A stretch of 64,000 bases of DNA from Mycobacterium simiae (GTDB lineage: Bacteria; Actinomycetota; Actinomycetes; Mycobacteriales; Mycobacteriaceae). Positions within the stretch are counted from its first letter, which is position 1. Each line of letters opens with the position of its first letter. Where the stretch lies: the NCBI RefSeq assembly GCF_010727605.1, contig NZ_AP022568.1:3968001-4032000 (forward strand), read 5' to 3'. The notes beneath the pieces were generated by a model. That model saw only the letters and a list, made by a program, of their open reading frames with translations, was not told the DNA's origin and ran no database searches. Positions 37,031 through 45,200 of this stretch are shown here, piece by piece. The position numbers and the translations under genes are program-made.

Positions 37031-38179
37031 ATGCCCGAAGCCGTCATCGTTGAGGCCGTGCGCTCACCCATCGGCAAGCGCAATGGGGGTCTGTCCGGGG
37101 TGCACCCCGCCGAGCTGTCCGCACAGGTTCTCAACGGGCTGGTCACCCGGACCGGCGTCGACCCCGAAATCGTTGACGACGTCATCTGGGGCTGCGTGAT
37201 GCAGGCCGGCGAGCAAGCTCTCGACATTGGCCGCACCGCCCTGCTGACCGCGGGCTGGCCGGAGAGCGTCCCGGGCGTGACCGTCGACCGCCAGTGCGGA
37301 TCCAGCCAGCAGTCCATCCACTTCGCCGCCGCCGGCGTGGTCGCCGGGCACTACGACGTCGTCGTCGCCGGCGGTGTCGAGTCGATGTCGCGGACCCCGA
37401 TGGGCGCGTCGCTGGCCAACGGCGGCCGACCCTACCCGGAGGCGTTCCTGGACCGCTACGACCGCCAGATCCCCAACCAGGGCCTCGGGGCCGAGATGAT
37501 CGCCGAACAGTGGGGCTTCGACCGCACCACGCTCGACCAGTTCTCCCTCGACTCGCACGAAAAAGCCGCCGCCGCACAGGATTCCGGTGCGTTCGACGAC
37601 CAGATCGTCGGCATTAAGGACCACGACGGTAACGTCGTGCGCAAGGACGAGGGCATCCGGCGCGGTACGCCGATGGAAAAGATGGCCTCCCTCAAGCCCG
37701 CCTTCAAGGAAGACGGCGTGATCCACGCCGGCAACTCCTCGCAGATCTCCGACGGCGCGGCTGCCCTGTTGTTCATGTCCGCGGACAAGGCGAAAGACTT
37801 GGGGCTCAAGCCAATTGCCAAGGTGCACACCGCTACCCTGGCCGGAGCCGACCCGGTCATCATGCTCACCGCCCCGATCCCGGCCACCCAGAAGGTGCTG
37901 AAGCGCTCCGGGTTGTCCATCGACGACATCGGCGCCTACGAGGTCAACGAGGCATTCGCGCCGGTTCCGCTGGCGTGGCTGAAGGACATCGGCGCCGACG
38001 AGAACAAGCTCAACCCCAACGGTGGCGCGATCGCGCTGGGCCACCCGCTCGGCGGCTCCGGGGCGCGCATCATGACTACCCTGCTATACCACATGCGGGA
38101 CAAGGGAATTCGCTACGGCCTGCAGACGATGTGCGAGGGCGGCGGTCAGGCCAACGCCACCATCGTGGAGCTGCTGTGA
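37031..38179 (+). CDS. Thiolase (acetyl-CoA acyltransferase, FadA5-like)
   Basis: A 382-residue protein with a strong RBS (AAAGGAG, 8-nt spacing). The nucleophile is Cys89 in VTVDRQCGSSQQS. His is in VNEAFAPVPLAW and GGAIALGHPLGGSGARI, and the second Cys in TMCEGGGQANAT. The opening VEAVRSPIGKRNGGLSG is very like FadA5, the thiolase of cholesterol side-chain degradation. It probably releases acetyl- or propionyl-CoA. The stop overlaps the enoyl-CoA hydratase start by 4 bp. Confidence 0.9.
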   Translation: MPEAVIVEAVRSPIGKRNGGLSGVHPAELSAQVLNGLVTRTGVDPEIVDDVIWGCVMQAGEQALDIGRTALLTAGWPESVPGVTVDRQCGSSQQSIHFAAAGVVAGHYDVVVAGGVESMSRTPMGASLANGGRPYPEAFLDRYDRQIPNQGLGAEMIAEQWGFDRTTLDQFSLDSHEKAAAAQDSGAFDDQIVGIKDHDGNVVRKDEGIRRGTPMEKMASLKPAFKEDGVIHAGNSSQISDGAAALLFMSADKAKDLGLKPIAKVHTATLAGADPVIMLTAPIPATQKVLKRSGLSIDDIGAYEVNEAFAPVPLAWLKDIGADENKLNPNGGAIALGHPLGGSGARIMTTLLYHMRDKGIRYGLQTMCEGGGQANATIVELL

Positions 38180-38979
38180 CAGACGGGAATGGCGCCGCGG
38201 CCGCGGTGTTGGTGGAACGCCGGGGCAACGTGATGGTCATTACCATCAACCGGCCCGAGGCGCGCAACGCGATCAACGCCGCGGTCAGCATCGGCGTCGG
38301 GGATGCGCTCGAAGAAGCACAACACGACCCCGACGTGCGGGCGGTGGTGCTCACCGGTTCGGGCGACAAATCGTTTTGCGCCGGAGCCGATCTCAAGGCG
38401 ATCTCGCGCCGGGAGAACATCTATCACCCCGACCACGGGGAGTGGGGCTTCGCCGGATACGTCAGTCACTTCATCGACAAGCCCACCATCGCCGCGGTCA
38501 ACGGCACCGCGCTGGGCGGTGGCACCGAGCTAGCGCTGGCCAGCGACCTGGTCGTCGCGCACGAGGCAGCCCAATTCGGTCTGCCCGAGGTCAAACGCGG
38601 GCTGATCGCGGCCGCCGGCGGGGTGTTCCGCATCGTCGAGCAGCTGCCCCGAAAAGTGGCGATGGAACTGCTGTTGACCGGTGAGCCGATGACGGCATCC
38701 GACGCCTGGGAGTGGGGCCTGGTGAACCAGGTCGTCAAGGAAGGCTCCGTGCTCGACGCGGCGCTGGTGTTGGCGGCGCGCATCACGGTGAACGCGCCGT
38801 TGTCGGTGCAGGCCAGCAAGCGCATCGCCTACGGTGTCGACGACGGACTGCTCACCGGCGACGAGGCAGGCTGGCGCCGCACCGCCACCGAGATGGGGAC
38901 CTTGATGAGATCCGAGGACGCCAAGGAAGGACCGTTGGCGTTCGCCGAAAAGCGGGAACCGGTCTGGAAGGCGCGTTAG
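38176..38979 (+). CDS. Enoyl-CoA hydratase
   Basis: A 267-residue crotonase starting at a GTG that overlaps the thiolase stop (GTGA). The oxyanion-hole segments are FCAGADLKAI and NGTALGGGTELALASD, and the second catalytic Glu lies in QFGLPEVKRG. It would hydrate the enoyl-CoA formed by the FadE pair. A 3-hydroxyacyl-CoA dehydrogenase is not adjacent; one of the SDRs could fill that step. It converges on the FAD monooxygenase gene with a 26-bp gap. Confidence 0.9.
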   Translation: MTDGNGAAAAVLVERRGNVMVITINRPEARNAINAAVSIGVGDALEEAQHDPDVRAVVLTGSGDKSFCAGADLKAISRRENIYHPDHGEWGFAGYVSHFIDKPTIAAVNGTALGGGTELALASDLVVAHEAAQFGLPEVKRGLIAAAGGVFRIVEQLPRKVAMELLLTGEPMTASDAWEWGLVNQVVKEGSVLDAALVLAARITVNAPLSVQASKRIAYGVDDGLLTGDEAGWRRTATEMGTLMRSEDAKEGPLAFAEKREPVWKAR

Positions 38980-39005
38980 CGGCGTGGCGGGTCGCCACCA
39001 TCGAT

Positions 39006-40019
39006 CTAGCGTCCCAGGAGATTGACCCCGACGCGAAACATCCCGGGCACTCGCTGGCAGGCCGGCACGATGGCCCCCCGCGTCGCCCGCGGTGTGCTCG
39101 CCAGCACCACCGCCCGCGTGAGTAACCGGTAATTGCGGGTCACCCGGTGCCACGCCTTCTCGTAGGCCGCCGGCGTCTCGTTGACGATGGCGTTCACCAC
39201 CGCGCCGGCCTGCTTGACGGCGAGGCTGACGCCCTCACCGGTCAGCGCGTCCTCATAGCCCGCCGCATCACCGACCAGCAGCACCCGCCCGGCGACCCGG
39301 CGCGACACCACCTGGCGCAACGGGCCGCAGCCGCGCGCGTGCCCGCGGCCGGCGCCCGCCAGATGCCGGCTCAGCCGTGGGAACCACGCCAGGTCGGGCC
39401 GGCCCTGCGACAGGATCGCCACCCCCACCAGGTCGGGTTCCACCGGCGTCACGTACGCCTCACCCAGCCGCGACCAATAGACCTCGACGAACTCCGACCA
39501 CGGCGGCACCGTGAAATGCCAACGCACGCCGTAGCGTCGCGGCGTTCCGGCGGTCGCCTTGATGCCGACCGCGCGCCGGACCGCCGAGTGCAGCCCATCG
39601 GCGCCCACCAGGTACCTCGCCCGCACCCCGGCGGCGGTGACGCCGTGTGCGTCCTGCTGCACGTCGGTCACCTTGGCCCGAATCCATTCGGTGTCTTGCT
39701 CTTTGGCGCGGGCCTGCATGGCCGCGTGCAGGGTGGTGCGACGCACCCCGCGGCCCGACCCGGTGCGAAACAGCGCCTCGGCGCGGCGCTGCTCGCTGAC
39801 ATAGGCGATGCCGCGGAACGGCATGCCGACCGGATCGACCCCGAGCGAGGTGAGTTCGGCCAGACCGCCGGGCATCAGGCCCTCTCCGCACGCCTTGTCG
39901 ATCGGGTCCGCGCGCGGCTCGACCACGATCACTGACAGCCCGTGCCGGCGCGCCTGCAGGGCGGTCGCCAGGCCGCCGGGGCCGCCACCGACGATCAGCA
40001 GGTCGGCGTCATAGGACAT
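39006..40019 (-). CDS. FAD-dependent monooxygenase/geranylgeranyl reductase-like (SrsC-type position)
   Basis: A 337-residue flavoprotein. It has GGGPGGLATALQARRHG (residues 11-27), ribose-binding Glu (VVEPRADP), CGEGLMPGG, and the second FAD motif VLLVGDAAGYEDALTGEG. It matches the Rv1138c family by position and length. In Streptomyces griseus, SrsC, an FAD monooxygenase, hydroxylates alkylresorcinols made by SrsA and methylated by SrsB; the same three gene types occur in this operon. The start lies at the edge of the MIRU array, whose last unit supplies its GAGGAG ribosome binding site. Confidence 0.82.
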   Translation of the reverse strand: MSYDADLLIVGGGPGGLATALQARRHGLSVIVVEPRADPIDKACGEGLMPGGLAELTSLGVDPVGMPFRGIAYVSEQRRAEALFRTGSGRGVRRTTLHAAMQARAKEQDTEWIRAKVTDVQQDAHGVTAAGVRARYLVGADGLHSAVRRAVGIKATAGTPRRYGVRWHFTVPPWSEFVEVYWSRLGEAYVTPVEPDLVGVAILSQGRPDLAWFPRLSRHLAGAGRGHARGCGPLRQVVSRRVAGRVLLVGDAAGYEDALTGEGVSLAVKQAGAVVNAIVNETPAAYEKAWHRVTRNYRLLTRAVVLASTPRATRGAIVPACQRVPGMFRVGVNLLGR

Positions 40020-40240
40020 GAGCGCCGCTCCTCCTCATCGCTTTGCTCTGCATCGTCGACGGCGCGGCCGGACATGAGCGCCGCTCCTCCTCATCGCTTT
40101 GCTCTGCATCGTCGACGGCGCGGCCGGACATGAGCGCCGTTCCTCCTCATCGCTTTGCTCTGCATCGTCGACGGCGCGGCCGGACATGAGCGCCGTTCCT
40201 CCTCATCGCTCTGCTCTGCATCGTCGACGGCGCGGCTGCT
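40017..40240 (-). repeat. MIRU-type tandem repeat, four 56-bp units
   Basis: Units begin at 40017, 40073, 40129 and 40185, each starting CATGAGCGCCG on the plus strand. They are nearly identical: T replaces C in the third and fourth (CCGTTCC), with one C/T change near the end of the fourth. On the minus strand each unit carries GCGATGAGGAGGAGCG and ends in an ATG. The array exactly fills the gap between the TGA of the methyltransferase gene and the ATG of the FAD gene. That is the hallmark of mycobacterial interspersed repetitive units, which are usually 46-101 bp and located between coupled genes. Confidence 0.92.
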
Positions 40241-40740
40241 CATGTGTATCCCAGCGCGGAATTTTCCACCCGGATGCGCACACTGAGCAAAATCGCGTTG
40301 GCGACGGTGAACGTGGCCGCGGTTAGCCACGCGGTGTGGATCAGCGGCAGCGCGAACCCTTCGGCCACCACCGCAACATAGTTCGGGTGGTGAAGAAACC
40401 GGTAGGGCCCCCGCCGCACCAGGGGCGCCTCCGGCAACACGATCACCCGGGTGTTCCACCGCCGACCCAGCGTGCCGATGCACCACCAGCGCAGCACCTG
40501 ACTCAGCGCCGCCACCGCGAGCATCGGCCAGCCCAGCCAGGGCAGGAACGGCCGGTGCAGTGCCAGCGGTTCGACCACACAGCCGACCAGCAGGGCACTG
40601 TGGATGACGACCATCACGACGTAGTGCGGTCGCCCAAATTCCCTGGCGCCCTGGGCAAAAGACCACTCGGCGTTGCGGTTGGACAGCACCAGCTCGACTA
40701 TGCGCTCCAGCCCGACAACCAGGATCAGCAGGTAGTACAT
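40240..40740 (-). CDS. Isoprenylcysteine carboxyl methyltransferase-like membrane protein (SrsB-type position)
   Basis: 166 residues from the ATG at 40740, matching the length of Rv1139c. It has four or five membrane helices. The C-terminal ICMT signature is RGPYRFLHHPNYVAVVAEGF, with the SAM-binding H-P-N-Y. Bacterial members methylate phenolic oxygens rather than prenylcysteine; SrsB does so on alkylresorcinols. It follows the type III PKS after 20 bp and is separated from the FAD gene only by the MIRU array. Confidence 0.85.
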   Translation of the reverse strand: MYYLLILVVGLERIVELVLSNRNAEWSFAQGAREFGRPHYVVMVVIHSALLVGCVVEPLALHRPFLPWLGWPMLAVAALSQVLRWWCIGTLGRRWNTRVIVLPEAPLVRRGPYRFLHHPNYVAVVAEGFALPLIHTAWLTAATFTVANAILLSVRIRVENSALGYT

Positions 40741-40760
40741 GTCTACAGTCTGTACCAGTG

Positions 40761-41858
40761 CTACCACTTCAACAGCACGAGTTCGGAGCAGAAACCCGGA
40801 CCCATCGCGATCATCAGGCCGAGCGAGCCCGGGGCCGGCGGTTCGGCCACGTTCGCCCGAAGCACGTCCAGGACCGATACTGACGACAGGTTCCCGTTGA
40901 GCCGCAACGAGTTTCGCGTGTGATCGAGAGCGTCGGCCGGCAACTCGAGCTCTTCTTCCACTGCCTCGATGACCGCCGGACCGCCCGGGTGGCAGACCCA
41001 TGTCGAGATGTCCGAGGGCGTCAAACCGTGATCGGCGAGGAACTTGCGGACGTCGTCGCCCAGGTATTGCTTGGCGACGTTGACCACATCGGCGGACAAC
41101 ACGATCTTGAAGCCGTCGCTGCCGATATCCCAGCCCATGACGCCCTGGGTGTCTGGATACATCCGGCTGCGCGTATCCAGCACCCGGGGACCGCTGGTGG
41201 TTTCCGAGTAATTGGCACCCTTGATGACAACCGCGCCGGCGCCGTCGCCGAACAGGCTGGTAGCGACCGTATTGGCCACCGAATGGTCGTTACGTTGAAT
41301 CGTCAGCGTGCACAGTTCGACCGCCAGCAACACCGCGACATGGTCGGGGAACGCCCTCAAGTAGTCGTGCACCCGGGCGACTCCGGCCGCCCCCGCAACG
41401 CAACCCAGACCGAACATGGGGATGCGCTTGACGTCCTGGCGCAGCCCCACCCGGTGCGCCAGCCGTGCCTCCAGCGACGGGACCGCGAGCCCGGTGACCG
41501 TCGTCGAAAACACGATGTCCACGTCTTCGGGCCTGACATTGGCCTGATCGAGCGCGGCGCGCAACGCCCGCTCGCCCAATTCCAGTGCGACCTCGATATA
41601 GGCCTCGTTCGCCTCGCTGAAACCGGTCAGCTGCTCCATCCGGTCCATCGAGATCGCCAGATGCCGATGCTCGACACCGGCCGACAGCGCAAAGCGTCGA
41701 AAGTGTTCCCCCATAACGCCACTCAGTCGGTCGATCAGTTCTTCCTGCGGATGGTAGTGCTGCGGAAACTGCACAGATACTGCTGCGATTGTTGGATCCT
41801 CGCTGGCCGTGGTCGTAAAGCCCACGCGCGTGGCATTTCCCCCTGTTTTTTCGTTCAT
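40761..41858 (-). CDS. Type III polyketide synthase
   Basis: A 365-residue chalcone synthase-fold enzyme. The catalytic triad is visible: Cys153 (FGLGCVAGAAG), His290 (WVCHPGGPAV) and Asn323 (RLNGNLSSVS). MGWDIGSDGFKIVL and the GPGFCSELVLLKW end match bacterial alkylresorcinol or alkylpyrone synthases. It would extend a fatty acyl-CoA with malonyl-CoA. It is the first gene of the PKS-methyltransferase-FAD operon. H37Rv keeps relatives of the two downstream genes (Rv1139c, Rv1138c) at this place, while its type III PKSs lie elsewhere (pks10, pks11, pks18). Confidence 0.93.
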   Translation of the reverse strand: MNEKTGGNATRVGFTTTASEDPTIAAVSVQFPQHYHPQEELIDRLSGVMGEHFRRFALSAGVEHRHLAISMDRMEQLTGFSEANEAYIEVALELGERALRAALDQANVRPEDVDIVFSTTVTGLAVPSLEARLAHRVGLRQDVKRIPMFGLGCVAGAAGVARVHDYLRAFPDHVAVLLAVELCTLTIQRNDHSVANTVATSLFGDGAGAVVIKGANYSETTSGPRVLDTRSRMYPDTQGVMGWDIGSDGFKIVLSADVVNVAKQYLGDDVRKFLADHGLTPSDISTWVCHPGGPAVIEAVEEELELPADALDHTRNSLRLNGNLSSVSVLDVLRANVAEPPAPGSLGLMIAMGPGFCSELVLLKW

Positions 41859-41938
41859 GAACTTAGTTACGGTGCCCTAACTCAATTGGTTCAACCCATC
41901 CCGGTTTAGGCGCGGTGCTGCGGGCTAGGGTCAGATGT

Positions 41939-43087
41939 ATGCGGATTTTGGTCACCGGCGCGACGGGCTACGTGGGATCGAGACTGGTCGCGGAACTGCT
42001 GGAACACCAACACCAGGTGGTGACGGCGAGCCGAAACCCGAAGCGGCTCAATCGGTTCGGTTGGTTCGACGACGTCGCTCCGGTGCGCCTGGACGCATCG
42101 GATCCGGCGTCGGCGCAGGCGGCGATGGACGCTGCTGGCCCGGTCGACGTGGTGTATTACCTGGTCCACGCCATCGGGCAGCCGGACTTCAGGGAGGCAG
42201 ACCGGGCCGCGGCCGCCAATGTCGCGGCGGCCGCCCGGGACGCCGGGGTGCGACGCATCGTCTACCTGGGCGGGTTCGTGCCCGCTGACGAGGCACTCTC
42301 CGATCATTTGGCCAGCCGCGCCGAGGTTGCCGAGGCGCTGACCATCCCCGACGGCCCGGAGCTGGTGTGGCTGGGCGCGGCCGTGATCATCGGCGCCGGG
42401 TCCACGTCGTTCGAGATGATGCGCTACGTCGGTGACCGATTCCCGCTGATCCCGGCCCCGAGCTGGATGGAAAACCCGATCGACCCGATCTCGATCCGGG
42501 ATGCGCTGCACTATCTGGTCGCCGCGGCAGATCCCGAACTCGTCCCGGCGGGGGCCTACGACATCGCCGGTCCGGACACCACGTCCTACCGGGACCTACT
42601 CAAGGCGTATGCGCGGGTCTCTGGCCGGTGGCACGCCTCGCTGCCGGTCGGTCGCGTCGACACCTCGTTGGCGTCGCTGATCACCGGGCTTGCCTTGCCG
42701 GTGCCGCCCGGGCTGGCCGGCGACCTGGTGGAGTCGCTCGATCATCCAATGCTGGCGTCGGCCGCCGGGCTGCGCGAACGGGTGCCCGACCCGCCCGGCG
42801 GCCTGCTGGGTGTCGAGGACGCCATCTCGCTGGCCTTGGCCGGGGCGGCGCGCGGCCGGCCGCGGCCGGTCAACGAGCTGGCCGACCCCCACGATCTCGC
42901 CGACACCGACCCCGCTTGGGCAGGCGGGGACGCCCTGCGGATCCGCCGGCTGGCCAGGGCCATCACACCGCCCATCGCCCGGCCCACCCTGAAGCTGGTC
43001 AACAGTGTTCCGGGCCCGCTAGCCGGAGCCGTGCGAACCAGCCTGGACATCCTGCTCACCCTGACCCCGAAGGTCCGTCCGGCATGA
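41939..43087 (+). CDS. NAD(P)-binding NmrA-type protein
   Basis: 382 residues from the ATG at 41939. It has the Rossmann opening RILVTGATGYVGSRLVAELL, the block DVVYYLVHAIG, and IVYLGGFVP. It shares its whole N-terminal layout with the gene at 43803-45143 (RCLVTGATGYIGARLVPRLL and VVYYLVHSMG), so the two are paralogues. The other has a C-terminal DUF2867 domain, which this one lacks. It overlaps the protease-like gene by 4 bp (ATGA) and is divergent from the polyketide synthase gene. Confidence 0.82.
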   Translation: MRILVTGATGYVGSRLVAELLEHQHQVVTASRNPKRLNRFGWFDDVAPVRLDASDPASAQAAMDAAGPVDVVYYLVHAIGQPDFREADRAAAANVAAAARDAGVRRIVYLGGFVPADEALSDHLASRAEVAEALTIPDGPELVWLGAAVIIGAGSTSFEMMRYVGDRFPLIPAPSWMENPIDPISIRDALHYLVAAADPELVPAGAYDIAGPDTTSYRDLLKAYARVSGRWHASLPVGRVDTSLASLITGLALPVPPGLAGDLVESLDHPMLASAAGLRERVPDPPGGLLGVEDAISLALAGAARGRPRPVNELADPHDLADTDPAWAGGDALRIRRLARAITPPIARPTLKLVNSVPGPLAGAVRTSLDILLTLTPKVRPA

Positions 43088-43806
43088 GCCAGCAGGCCAG
43101 CCCGTACCACACCAGTGTGTTCTCCGAGCTGCGTCAAGCCGTCACCAATGTTGCTGTGCCACACCATGAACCGCCGTCGCTGGTGCGGCGGCGGCGCGTC
43201 GTCGTCGCGATTACTTTGGTAGCTGGCGCGGCGGTGCTCGGCTACTCGTTGCGGCGTCTGCCCGGCGAATCGAGTTTCTACTGGCTCACCCTGGTGCTGG
43301 CCGCGGTGTGGGTCGTCGGCGCGTTCTGCTCCGGTCCGCTGCATCTGGGCGGTATCTGCTGGCGTGGCCGTAATCAGCGGCCGGTGATCAGCGGCACGCT
43401 GATCGGCCTGGGTCTGGGCGGTGTGTTCGTCGTCGGCGGACTGATCGCCCGCCAGATTCCCGCCGTCGCGGCACTGATCACCCGGGTGCTGCAGTACGCC
43501 CACCACGGATCGTTTTGGCTGGTCGTGTTGATCACCCTGATCAACGGCGTCGCCGAGGAACTGTTCTTCCGTGGCGCCCTGTACACCGCGCTGGGCCGGT
43601 TCGCGCCATTGACGATCTCGACCCTGCTGTACCTCGCCGTGACTCTGGCCAGCGGCAATCCGATGCTCGGCTTCGCCGCGATCATCCTCGGCACGATCTG
43701 CGCTTTGGAGCGCCGCGCCAGCGGGGGCGTCCTAGCGCCGGCGCTGACCCACTTCTTCTGGGGTCTGATCATGGTGTTGGTGTTGCCGCCGATGTTCGGC
43801 GTCTAG
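43084..43806 (+). CDS. CPBP/CAAX-type intramembrane protease homologue
   Basis: A 240-residue protein with six or so membrane helices. The CPBP motif 1 is AEELFFRGAL (EExxxR) and motif 2 is THFFWG. These Glu and His residues form the active site in Rce1-like proteases. In bacteria many members process or modify peptides, or act in immunity to bacteriocins; the substrate here is unknown. It is probably the Rv1140 equivalent. It is coupled to the NmrA-type gene upstream and its stop overlaps the next, convergent gene. Confidence 0.83.
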   Translation: MSQQASPYHTSVFSELRQAVTNVAVPHHEPPSLVRRRRVVVAITLVAGAAVLGYSLRRLPGESSFYWLTLVLAAVWVVGAFCSGPLHLGGICWRGRNQRPVISGTLIGLGLGGVFVVGGLIARQIPAVAALITRVLQYAHHGSFWLVVLITLINGVAEELFFRGALYTALGRFAPLTISTLLYLAVTLASGNPMLGFAAIILGTICALERRASGGVLAPALTHFFWGLIMVLVLPPMFGV

Positions 43807-45143
43807 CTCTGGGCCGCCCCGACGACGTTGCGCACCAGGGTCGCCAACGCGACGGTGTGCAGCGGCCGGGCGATAAGCCAGTAGAGCCGCCCGCGCACGC
43901 CGGCCGGTACGAAGATCGCCCGCTGCGTGTACCTGCTGCCGCCGCCGTCCTGCGGCGTGACCGTCATCTCCAGCCAGGCGGTCCCGCGGGTGCGGAATCG
44001 GGAGCGCAGCCGCAGCCGGGTCCCGGGCTCCCGCTCCGCCACGGTCCAGCGACCGTTGCTCGACGCGGCGTGTTCTGCTGCGGCCCAGACATCCTCGGGT
44101 GTCGCGGCGGTTGTCGCCGTTCGCACGTCGGTGTAGACGACCCCACCCGCCCAGGCCGGGTCGCTGGGCAGTGGCTCGGCCGGTTCGGCATGCGACGATG
44201 CCCAGCTGGCGTCGGGCAGCCCGCGCGCCGCCCGGTTGAGCGACAGCGACACGGCTCGGCGGTAGGGGGTGAGACCTTCCGGCGGCGGCGTGATGATGGT
44301 GTCGATGTCCGAATTGCCCATCACCGCATCGCATTCCAGCGATTCAATCAGCGGTCGGGCCAAGCCGGACGGGATCGGGGTCACCGTCCCCACCCACAGG
44401 CTGGCGATTGACGGCGTCAAAAACGGCAGCACGAACAGGTAACGTCGGTGCAGGCCCGCGACTTCGGCGTAAACCCGCATCATGTCGCCGTACTCCAGCA
44501 CGTCGGGACCGCCGATATCCCAGGTCCGCGACGAGGGCACCGGAGCCGTTGCCGCGGCGACGAGGTAGTAGAGCACGTCGCGCACCGCGATGGGCTGGAT
44601 CCGATTGTGCACCCACTTCGGTGTGGTCATCACCGGCAGCCGGTCGGTCAGGTGGCGGATCATTTCGAACGACGCCGATCCCGACCCGATGACCACACCG
44701 GCCTGCAGCACCACCGTCTCGATTCCCGATTCGAGGAGCGCCTCGCCCACCGCCTTGCGCGACGCCAGATGGGGCGACAGGGCGCGGCCCTGCGGATGCA
44801 GCCCGCTTAGGTACACGATCCGCCGGACCCCGGTGCGTCGCGCTGCCGTCACGACGTTGCGGACCGAGCGGCGCTCCTCCTCGGTGAAATCCTTCGATGT
44901 TCCCATCGAATGGACCAGGTAGTACACGACGTCCATCCCGTGGCAGGCCTCGATCAACGAATCGACGTTGCTGAGATCCCCGCGGGCTACCTCCACCTGC
45001 TCGCGCCAGGGCACCTCCGCCAGCTTGCTCGGCGTACGGGCCAGTGTTCGCACGCGGTGGCCTTCGTCGAGCAGCCGCGGCACCAGGCGGGCGCCGATGT
45101 AGCCGGTCGCCCCGGTCACCAGGCAGCGCAGCGGTTCGTTCAT
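43803..45143 (-). CDS. NmrA-type SDR fused to a DUF2867 domain
   Basis: A 446-residue protein. Residues 1-290 form an atypical SDR (GATGYIGARLVPRLLDEG; YYLVHSMGTSKDF). Residues 320-446 form a DUF2867/START-like domain (LRLRSRFRTRGTAWLEMTV, then GRLYWLIARPLHTV). This is the usual two-domain architecture of the family, often annotated SDR family oxidoreductase. The paralogue at 41939 has lost the second domain. No substrate is known. Confidence 0.82.
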   Translation of the reverse strand: MNEPLRCLVTGATGYIGARLVPRLLDEGHRVRTLARTPSKLAEVPWREQVEVARGDLSNVDSLIEACHGMDVVYYLVHSMGTSKDFTEEERRSVRNVVTAARRTGVRRIVYLSGLHPQGRALSPHLASRKAVGEALLESGIETVVLQAGVVIGSGSASFEMIRHLTDRLPVMTTPKWVHNRIQPIAVRDVLYYLVAAATAPVPSSRTWDIGGPDVLEYGDMMRVYAEVAGLHRRYLFVLPFLTPSIASLWVGTVTPIPSGLARPLIESLECDAVMGNSDIDTIITPPPEGLTPYRRAVSLSLNRAARGLPDASWASSHAEPAEPLPSDPAWAGGVVYTDVRTATTAATPEDVWAAAEHAASSNGRWTVAEREPGTRLRLRSRFRTRGTAWLEMTVTPQDGGGSRYTQRAIFVPAGVRGRLYWLIARPLHTVALATLVRNVVGAAQS

Positions 45144-45200
45144 CGTTGCCTCCCTCGACTGACGTCAGGAAGGATTGCCGCTTCGGCGGCGACTAAGCGT

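Noticed and set aside
40017..40240. Possible CRISPR array
   Set aside because: The units are directly adjacent without unique spacers, and no cas gene is in the window. It is a MIRU-type tandem repeat.
40091..40666. A minus-strand open frame running through the MIRU units and the methyltransferase gene
   Set aside because: It is an alternative frame of the ICMT-like gene extended by the repeats; composition and homology favour the 40240-40740 frame.
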